64,000 nucleotides of DNA, taken from positions 63,120,171 to 63,184,170 of the forward strand of contig CM055101.1 in the NCBI GenBank assembly GCA_029204225.1, written 5' to 3'. Each line of letters starts with the position of its first letter. Positions within the stretch are counted from its first letter, which is position 1. Shown here piece by piece: positions 56,261 to 64,000 of the stretch. Origin of the DNA: Diphasiastrum complanatum (Eukaryota; Streptophyta; Lycopodiopsida; Lycopodiales; Lycopodiaceae). Under the pieces are notes generated by a model. That model saw only the letters and a list, made by a program, of their open reading frames with translations. It had not been told where the DNA came from and ran no database searches. Made by a program: the position numbers and the translations under genes.

Positions 56261-59200
56261 AGTTATTAGAATTAGAATTATAATTATATTAATGTCTATC
56301 AAGTGCCCGTGGGCACATAAGACAAATAAAAAGTACATCAGAAAGGAGCATTGTCCACGTAGGACTTATTCCTATAAGCTAAATTTGATAAAAAAATAGT
56401 AAGAAAACCAAAGCTTAACCTCCAGCTCTGTCGAGGGTACAATAGCAGTAGCTTAACCACCAGCTGCGCGGAGGGAAAGAGAAGATAACAAGCTAAGTGG
56501 ACACAAAAAACTGTGTGATATGGTGAGAAGCAGGTGCTGGCCTCTGGTGAAGAGCCCTGGGTCTGGAGGAGCGAGGATGACGCTGGAGCTTCGGCCGTCG
56601 GCCTGACCCATAGCATGTAGTCTCCTAGTCTCCGCCTCTGAGCTCACGATAGAAAGAAGTATAGTACCATATAGCTTTGCCAGGACATGCCCAATTATAA
56701 TGGTGCAGTTGTTACTCGGAATCATGGGGTCACCATTCTTATGGATGGGGTGGATGATGTTAGTGCACCAGGATAATGGGAAACCATAAACAACTGCGGA
56801 ATTAAAAAGGGTGGCTATGGTGGGAGCGAGTAAGTCAGAGGCATGGGAAAGGAGTTCAGACTCAAGGTCTTCAATATCTCTGGCCTTGTGAGACTTCATC
56901 TTCTTAATGGCTGCAAGTACCATGTCAGATGTGAAGAAGGAGAACTCAGATGGTCGTGGAGATATGAAGATAGGTGAGTCGGTAGGGACGATATATAAGC
57001 CAGTAGCATAATCAGTCCAAATGCGGAGGTCCTTCAGGAGAGGTGGTGGGGATCGAGGAATGAACTCATGCCAAAAAGTGCCCGAAGAAGAACTGAAAAG
57101 AAGGTCAATAAGACGTTTCCCTTCAGAATCATCATAGGAACGTTTCTTACGGCGGAGAACACGATGGTAGGAGCGTTAGGAAGACCGAAGCAGATGTGGA
57201 GCATGGATACGTGAATAGGTTATTGACTGATAAAGAGAGCGACACTCGGTATCGTACCATGGGGGGGTGCAATGGTCGAGGTGTTCGTCGAGTCTTTTTG
57301 GGATGGGGTTTTGTGGGGAGGGTTAGTGATGCAGCTGTGTGGAGAGAGGTGGTGAGAAATGCAGCCTGGGTGTCGACTGGACTGTCATGAGGAAAGGAGT
57401 GTAAAAGTGAAGCTAGGGACTGCCGGTACAATGGCATGTAAATGGGATCAAGTGTGTATGTGGGTGCTAGGGTAAGCATGGGTAGTGTAGATGAATGAGT
57501 GGGTGGAAGGTGGCCAATATCGAAGGAGAGAAATGAGTGATCAGAAAGGGTGGTGGGGGAAACGTGGAAGTCAGGGACTATGGGTACAAAGGATGGTGAC
57601 CCCATGAGATAGTCAACGACATTATGTCCTCCACTGTGAGGGTGGCATGTATAACTGTTTGGATGTGGCCAGCAGGGTAAGCCATTATAAATGGCTAGCT
57701 CATGTGCCTCTCCAAATTGCAATAAGTGCTCACCATATGAAATAGTAGGTCCCAAACTGTTCGCGGAGGTCCTGGTAACCCCAAGCATATCACTGTCACG
57801 GGCACGAACACGTAGTTGATCAGTGGTGTGGAAGAACTCTGTCTGTCTCGAAGATGTCCGGGCATTAAAATCCCTTGTGAGGAGAATATGCCCCTGCTAT
57901 GAGAATCTTATAATATCTGGTGGGAGTCCTGATATGGTGATCCAATACTCTCAGCAGAAGACGAGGACTCTGGCGGAAAGTAACATGCTGAGATAAAAAG
58001 ATCACTATCCAAACCAATGTCCTGGCCCACGTGCGAGTCCATATGTAGCGGGCCTACTCATCATGTCGGATGAAGTCAATACTGGGATGGAGAGTCTCCC
58101 TATACAAGCATGTGACCCCACCTGAACCTCGGCCGCTGGCAGATCTAGTCTCTCGTCGGAATACTGAGTCCCATCTATACCTAGGAAATGAAGGGAGTCC
58201 TCGCTCCGGGCTCTTGTGTGTCTCCATGAAGAATAATATCTCTATTTGTAATGAAGTCAACAAGGTCCCCTGCCGTAGAAAATGAGTGTATACCAGCACA
58301 ATTCCACACTCCAATCCGAAGATGGTGTGGATGGGGCCCCGGGGTGCTCCCAACCCCGGGCACCCCAAATCCCTAGCACTGGGAGCTGCTAGGGGCGCCA
58401 TCAAGAAAGCGCAGTCGTCCATCTCGATAAATGACTCGTCTACCAGAATCACGGGCTGCTTGAAAGGCCTTACGCCTCTCCTCTACCTAGATATATGTGA
58501 GGTCGTCATCCATATAGACGCAAAGCATATCAGTGACTCTCTAGGGAAGTGAAACGGATAATGAGTGTGGCTGCATCTCTAGTGGTCCTCCATGCGGTAT
58601 CTAACCCATCTGTCCTGTGCCCGAGAGTGGTGTCGAGAAAGCGTCTGACTTCAGCCAAGGCATCCTGTGCATCCGGGATCCCGCGAACTCTAATGTTGTG
58701 GGCTTGTTGGTGATGTTGGCTGAGATAACCGAGGAGATGGGAGCACTTGGTTTGGTGCCTTTTTTCAGAACTGATGCCCAAGAATGGGTCTCTTCTTGCT
58801 GCTTCTCAATCTTGGTTTCCAACTCCCATATCATACTGGTGGTGGATTCTGAAGTTGCAGTCTGCTTGATCCCGATGGATTGTTCGAGTGATGCGACTTT
58901 GGACTGCAACATGTTCTTCTCATTGATCAAGGAGGTAACCGTTCCTTTCAGTTGTGAGATTTCTTGTCGCAAGATCTTGAAATCGGCCTTGATTTGATTG
59001 ATCTGCCAAGAGGAAAAAAGCTCGGTTGATTTGGAGGGCGTATATGGGACACTTGCTGTAGATTGTGGTGCCGAGAGGGAAGTGGAGCTAGCACTGATCG
59101 GGGTGGGGAGGATTGGAACAGAGTCGGGAATAGGGTGAGCAGAAAACGGTGGGATCGGCGGGTACGAGCGGGAGGAAGGGGGAGAGGAGGGTGCAGCAGC

Positions 59201-60443
59201 AGCAGATGTAGCAGAGGCAGCAGGGAGGTTTATTGTATCACCACCACCAAGGGGGGAGAGGTCTGTTGCAGCAATGATGGAGGGAGAGAGAGCAGTTGCA
59301 CCACTTGCAGTGATGGACAGGGGAAGGGGGGAGGGGGGGGGGAGCCCAGAGTGGGCTTCCTACGAGGAGGAGCCATAAAATCTTTCTGAAATCAGCGATG
59401 GAGCTATTGAAAAAAGGTAGGAAAAGTGTGAGACCTGCTTTCTGAGTGCTGGTCGTGTGAAAAGCAGATTAGTTTAGGATCTGTTGGAACCTCAGAATGG
59501 ATACCAAAGGTCGACAGCTGGTTCCAGTTCCGTAATTGAATTTTCAGAAATAAGAATTGTCTGGAATTGAGGATTGATCAGCTGCTTAGAGCTGAGCAGG
59601 ACCAAATTGGGAACTGAAGAGCGTTGTGTAGCAAGCTATTGTCTTCTTGAACAACTGGAGGTGCACTTCTCACTTGCCCGTTGTTGGTTTTGTTGAGAAA
59701 GGCTGAAGCAGAGCTATTCTACGCGCTTTCATCTGTTTGTGCAAGTTCTGGCAATCGATAGATGGAGCTCGTATTTTGAGACCAAGATTTTCTCAAACTC
59801 TTGAATCAATGCAGGTGGTGATGTTCAGTCTATCTCTGCTGCCTTTGACCTCTTTTATATCCTCGGTTGTCACGAAGGATGCAATAGAACTGCAGCTTGT
59901 ACGTCTGCTCCTTTTGCCAAATAAACAGCTACTTGAGCTCCCCAACAGAAGCCAGCGACGCCACTAGATCGAACTCCCTTCTCCTTCAAAAACACTATGA
60001 TCTCTTTTGATTCTTCTACTGGCTCAGGAGCGGCAGGAGGCTTTGGGAATACGGTGGTGGAGACGAGTAGAACGTGGCTAGAGGAGAGCGATGGATGGAT
60101 CGCTCCAATGTAGCATGTCTAATGAAGCATGAAGCCCGCTCCAATGTAGCCAAGAAAAGGTGCGCCCCAATGTAGCCTAGAACTGATCCTATAAATGGCC
60201 AGCAATGATCCTGCTTTATCTATTTCCAGTAGCAATCTCCAGTTGTAGGATCCCTGTGAGATGGCTGCAATTAGTTCCTACTTTTCCACATTCTCTATTC
60301 TGTGATCAGCCATGGACTTGAGCAGGGCAGCTCCATGCATCGCAGCTAGACCTCCAGCAAGAAATCCGCTTGGAGCCATCGATGGAGCAACGTGCTGCGT
60401 GATGGATCTAGCGATGGAGCAACGTGCTAGCGATGGAGCTAGC
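56172..60443 (-). mobile_element. L1-type LINE, 5'-complete-looking but deleted in reverse transcriptase
   Basis: Minus strand. The 5' UTR is about 60443-59377. ORF1 starts at 59376 (MAPPRRKPTLGS), is Pro/Ser/Ala-rich, and has a frame slip at the C run near 59332. It has a coiled coil (ISQLKGTVTSLINEKNMLQS, about 58960-58870) and an RNA-binding module (NIRVRGIPDAQDALAEV, about 58690). ORF2 begins near 58320 with the endonuclease ([41 protein letters not shown]), decayed through 57147-57900. The region before the polymerase follows (VLAAIKKMKSHKARDIEDLE, about 56920), then the first part of reverse transcriptase. The FADD catalytic box and RNase H are missing. The 3' UTR ends with a GTGCCC/GGGCAC stem, GACATTAATATAAT and then (CT)n(CA)n at 56258-56172. 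Inactive. Confidence 0.88.
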
Positions 60444-60460
60444 GAGAGAGAGAGAGAGAG
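60444..60460. repeat. Short (GA)n at the LINE 5' end
   Basis: Eight GA units exactly where the LINE 5' UTR begins on the minus strand, matching the arrangement at 27335 and 16733. Confidence 0.85.
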
Positions 60461-60579
60461 TGGGCGGGCTATGGAGGTTAAGTGATTGCACGCGCCTCCC
60501 TAAATATGCCAGCCCTTCTGCAATCCACCTCCTGCAGGGACATCCAAAAAAAAAATTGCAAGACTTCCCACTGAAACAG

Positions 60580-60583
<4 letters not shown>

Positions 60584-60641
<58 letters not shown>
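60584..60641. repeat. (GA)n microsatellite
   Basis: About 29 GA units, 124 bp beyond the LINE 5' end. On the minus strand a GTGTTT/AAACAC stem lies about 36 nt before the CT tract, faintly like the LINE termini, but sequence identity is weak. Confidence 0.95.
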
Positions 60642-60645
<4 letters not shown>

Positions 60646-61090
60646 CGTCCATTTTCTGAAATACTCTTACACACCATGTGTTTGAAAACACCATCAAATC
60701 ATAATAAAATCCAAGGTAATGGTTCATAAAATATGTTAATGTGCTATAGACCTCATCTTACATAATTGTGCTTTTGTTACTCCAATCTTTCATTTCAATT
60801 TGAGCTTTTTGGATGTTTAGATTGTTTACGACTCCAAACAGAATTTTGTCATGTTCAACATTCATTGTTTGATGTTGTTCATGTATGCAAGTAACATGAA
60901 GAAATTGCTTAATTATTTGAAGTACCTCAGTGGAGTTAATGTTACATGACATAATTTGCTGGTTTGCTATTTGTCCAATAATATTCTTGCTCCTTGAATT
61001 GTAGGAATGAGAAGTTGTTTATGGTAATGTCAAAGGGATCACAACTTGCAATTCGAAGTTAGACAAGCAATCTTTTGTTTGACTGCTGAT
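60642..61090. other. Upstream region and probable 5' leader of the right-hand gene
   Basis: No transposon recognised. The coding frame of the first exon is open upstream to a TAA at 61025 without another ATG, so 61091 is the first usable start. Confidence 0.4.
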
Positions 61091-61795
61091 ATGGATGACG
61101 TACGTGCGAAGAGAGTTCATTCAAAGGGACTGAGAATAGATTGGAAGAAAAAGGTACTATATTGCATGCACATCACCTGATTAGCTAGATCTATTACTCA
61201 TAAAGAATACATCACACAAAATTCTTGTTTTATGTTAAGTCTTTTATAGTACTTCCAGTTGCACAACAATCTCTTAATAATCATAGCTAAGCACATACAC
61301 TTTTGTTCGGAAAGAGATTTATTGTTCACGGGAGTCCACATTTTGTGATGTTGACAAAGTACAAAACAATTATCATGATCTCCATGATGCACCCTATAGG
61401 GATTACACGAATGCTGTTTATTCACAATGCAAGAGTCACCAAAATGTAATATTGTCTCGCTGGAAGGCCTTAGCCATACTAGAAAAGTCTATTATGTTAT
61501 GCAGATTTCTATATTACAACAGAGCTGTCTCTTTTAACTGGATTTCTTTGTACAGGCCAGTGACTTAAATGTTCATGTGAAGTAGGAAGTTATGTTATGT
61601 CTTATGTGTGATGATGTTATCATGATTCAGATTTGTATGTAATAGGTCAGCTGCTTTTTAATGGACTTAACAATCAGATCTTGGGTCTGTGTTTTGCAGT
61701 TGAAGGAAGTTTGTGTGCAAAGGGTGCAACGTGAAAGGTATCAGCTATTAAGGAGGATACGCACTTTAGAATCAACTCCAGGACCAAGTGATAAG
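61091..61795 (+). CDS. Small basic protein resembling the RPA-interacting protein N-terminus, first two coding exons
   Basis: Exon 1 is 61091-61153 (MDDVRAKRVHSKGLRIDWKK plus one Lys), followed by a GT donor. Exon 2 is 61700-61795, after a TTTTGCAG acceptor and before GTCAGT. Both have whole codons (21 and 32), so the frame runs through cleanly. Exon 2 reads LKEVCVQRVQRERYQLLRRI then RTLESTPGPSDK. The pattern W-K-x-K-L-x-x-x-C-x-x-R-V-x-x-x-R-x-x-L-L is close to the N-terminal motif of RPA-interacting proteins (RIP-alpha/RPAIN), nuclear-import partners of the single-strand-binding protein RPA, where it makes a basic helix. I compare from memory, so the family is tentative; that this is a gene start is firmer. 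The following intron contains two Copia elements and continues past the window. Confidence 0.55.
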
Positions 61796-62125
61796 GTCAG
61801 TTATTAGCTAGATACATTGTTGTATGCGGTAGAAGAGTTAACTAAGCTGCTTTGATTCTATATACTTGGTGTATTTGTAAAAAAGAACCCATGTTTGCTG
61901 TGGCATGTTGTGTAATGTAGGAACGGTTGGTATCAGACAAATTGTGTTGCCTCACTTTGTAATTTAGACTAGTGGAGTGGCACAACCTTTTAAATGAAAC
62001 TCGTAGAGTTATGACCCAAACCTCACACCATAGAGAGAGGATAGGTCTTACATTAGCATGAGTTTCGTCTCTGCTACTGCAGAAAGAGATTCGGAGAAAT
62101 GGATCTTCATTCTCTCATTCAACAT

Positions 62126-62925
62126 TGTTAGGAATTAATGTTTATTTGATACCCCTTAGTGTGAGTATGGCCATGCCTGTGTGCTATTATAGGGGCAATT
62201 ACTATTTTTAGTAAGTTGTATTATAGGGGTCATTACAATTAGCTTTTGTTCTTTTGCTATTTGCTTTAGGCATTTAGCTTTTCACATAGATTAGAGAAAG
62301 TATATAGGTAGGCTGGCACCCCACCACAAAATCATTCTAGTGTGTTAGAGCTTTGCTCAATTCTCCTATAATCTGAATTCTCTTTAATCTCTATGTTTGG
62401 TTTGTGTGTGTGCTAGTAGGACTAGTAACTCCTTCTAGAATTTGTATGACAAATTTTGACATGGTATCAGAGCAGGCTTTTTGGTGAGAGAGAGAGTTTG
62501 CTTTTGCTGGGTTGCAAGAAAAAGATTGAAGGAGACAGATTGCTGGTTAGCAGCCTGTTGGCTAACCAGATATGTTAGTTGGACTCGGATGAGTCGGATC
62601 AAATTTGAAATTTGTTCACTGCTATACGTTAGAAACAGATTGCTGGACTGTTTCATTGGCTGGAATTGGTTCGCTGGCTGTAGGGACTGCTAGTTTCTGC
62701 CTTAGTCAGATCGGTGAAAACAGATTTGAGAGTGTTTGGTAGTATTGCTTATGCTCACATACCTAAGGATTCCAGGAGCAAATTGGATTCTAAGGCGACC
62801 AAGTGTTTATTCCTTGGATATGATAGTCAAGAGAAGGGATACAGGTTGTACGACTTGGAGGGTAAGAAAGTCATCATAAGTAGGGATGTATTCTTTGATG
62901 AGGAGGCAACTCATAAAGATACAGA
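62126..62925 (+). mobile_element. Ty1/Copia fossil, interrupted by another Copia
   Basis: A 5' LTR of about 336 bp (62126-62461, TGTTAGGAATTAATG to TTTTGACA) is followed at once by the tRNA-Met primer-binding site TGGTATCAGAGC. A later pol piece is present at 62714-62925 (VFGSIAYAHIPKDSRSKLDS, CLFLGYDSQEKGYRLYD). The second Copia starts at 62926 inside this pol piece, so this element is the older of the pair. Broken, with large parts absent. Confidence 0.85.
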
Positions 62926-64000
62926 TGTTAGGAGGAATTAATGGATTAATTAATTCATTGTAGAGGCCAGCCTGCGTGCTAGAAGGCCTATTTCTAATTT
63001 TAGTATAGGTGCTATCTATTTTTAGTATAGGTAAATAAGTTAGTAGCAATTTTGTTAGAATAGTATAGAAATCTATTTTAACCAAGTTAGCATAGATTTC
63101 TCTTGTTAAGACTTCATAATTAGCATTTCAATTGCTATTGTAGAAGGATAGCTTTTGCTTTTCATTGTGGGCAGTCTCTATAAGAGTAGATGGGCGCCCA
63201 CCTCCATAGTTATCTCAGTTTCTAGCTTATGAAGCAGAGCTTCTTGCAGTCTCTCTTCTTCTTCAGCTTGTGGTTGATGTTTTATGTGAGTACTAATAAG
63301 ATTAGTCTACTCCGATCTCTTCGATTCTAACATGGTATCAGAGCCATCTCGTTAAGATCGGGATCTACAGAAGGAGAAGATCAACTCTACAGGTTTTACT
63401 GGTGGAGATCGCATCTAGTGGAGGTGCTATTTGGTGAAGGTTGTATCTGGTGGAGGCGTCATCCTGTGCAGGTTTTTTGGGTGGAGGTTACATCTGGCGC
63501 AGGTAGAGGATTTACGAAGACAAAACTTGATGTCTAGGGAAGACTTCAAGGAACTGAGATTCTTTTCCAAGAATCAAGGTAAGAAAGGCAAAGAGGATCA
63601 GAAGCAGGAAGGGAAGGACAATATGGAAAAAGGAGACAGTTTCAAATATAATCCAAAGAGAAATGGCAATTGTAATTTTTGTGGCAAGTATGGTCATTTT
63701 GCATTTGAGTGCAGGAAAAAGAAGGCTATCCAGGACAAAAAGAAGTAGTCAGACAACTTCATTGAAGACGAAGACAAAAGTGAAGCTGTGGGATGCTATG
63801 AGTTATTCTCAGCTTCAACATCAAAGATCTTTGAAGACTGTTGGTAATTGATTTTGGAGCAACGCACATATGACACCACATTGTGAGTGGCTCACACAGT
63901 TTGATGACATTGGTGTAAATTCACATGTCAAGCTTGGAGACAATTCTTCTTACGATATCAAAGGTAGAGGTACAGTGAGAGTACATTTACCTTCAGGGAA
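62926..64000 (+). mobile_element. Ty1/Copia fossil inserted into the previous one, runs off the window
   Basis: A 5' LTR of about 408 bp (62926-63333, TGTTAGGAGGAATTAATGG to TTCTAACA) is followed by TGGTATCAGAGCC, the primer-binding site. The gag zinc knuckle CNFCGKYGHFAFEC lies at about 63670-63710, then a protease-like region at 63845-64000. The LTR start resembles that of the host element, so they may be related lineages. It looks broken in its gag part; the remainder is outside the window. Confidence 0.85.

Noticed and set aside
59063-59389. Gly/Arg-rich open frame on the plus strand
   Set aside because: It is the antisense of the Pro/Ser/Ala-rich LINE ORF1 N-terminus.

Overview
The window looks like nuclear DNA of a seed plant, most likely an angiosperm. 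The evidence is plant-type spliced genes with AT-rich introns, plant L1-type LINEs, BED-finger hAT transposons, and Copia retroelements whose primer-binding sites match initiator tRNA-Met. I see no bacterial operons, rRNA, tRNA or CRISPR. Species cannot be named from sequence alone.

Three host genes are supported by exon structure. (1) On the plus strand at 1-2277 are the last five coding exons of a TM9/nonaspanin (EMP70) membrane protein; its 5' part lies outside the window. (2) On the minus strand, from 37768 down to 10753, is a complete dihydroxyacetone kinase gene. I could place all 20 exons with GT/AG junctions and consistent phase, giving 587 residues. Only 1.76 kb of its 27 kb is coding. 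Introns 7 and 19 are 7.5 and 8.4 kb and hold LINE and hAT remains. (3) On the plus strand at 61091-61795 are the first two coding exons of a small basic protein resembling the N-terminus of RPA-interacting proteins. Its next intron holds two Copia elements and runs off the window.

The rest is repeat-rich. 2.3-10.7 kb holds decayed Copia and Ty3/Gypsy pieces, a degenerate GACACTGTCGC-like repeat field and an unrecognised minus-strand region. 38-43 kb is a series of diverged tandem duplications, C-rich tracts and an inverted repeat. 43-49.5 kb is two Copia fossils in opposite orientation that meet at a long (GA)n tract. 55.7-60.5 kb is a head-to-tail set of L1-type LINE copies on the minus strand.

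The observation most worth following concerns these LINEs. Several copies end in (CT)n instead of poly(A), just after a short stem-loop that keeps its pairing while its bases change. Their 5' ends also often abut another (CT)n tract. Together this suggests a LINE lineage that inserts into, or is primed by, (CT)n microsatellites, and it would explain many of the long GA/CT tracts here. No other candidate for an undescribed system stood out.
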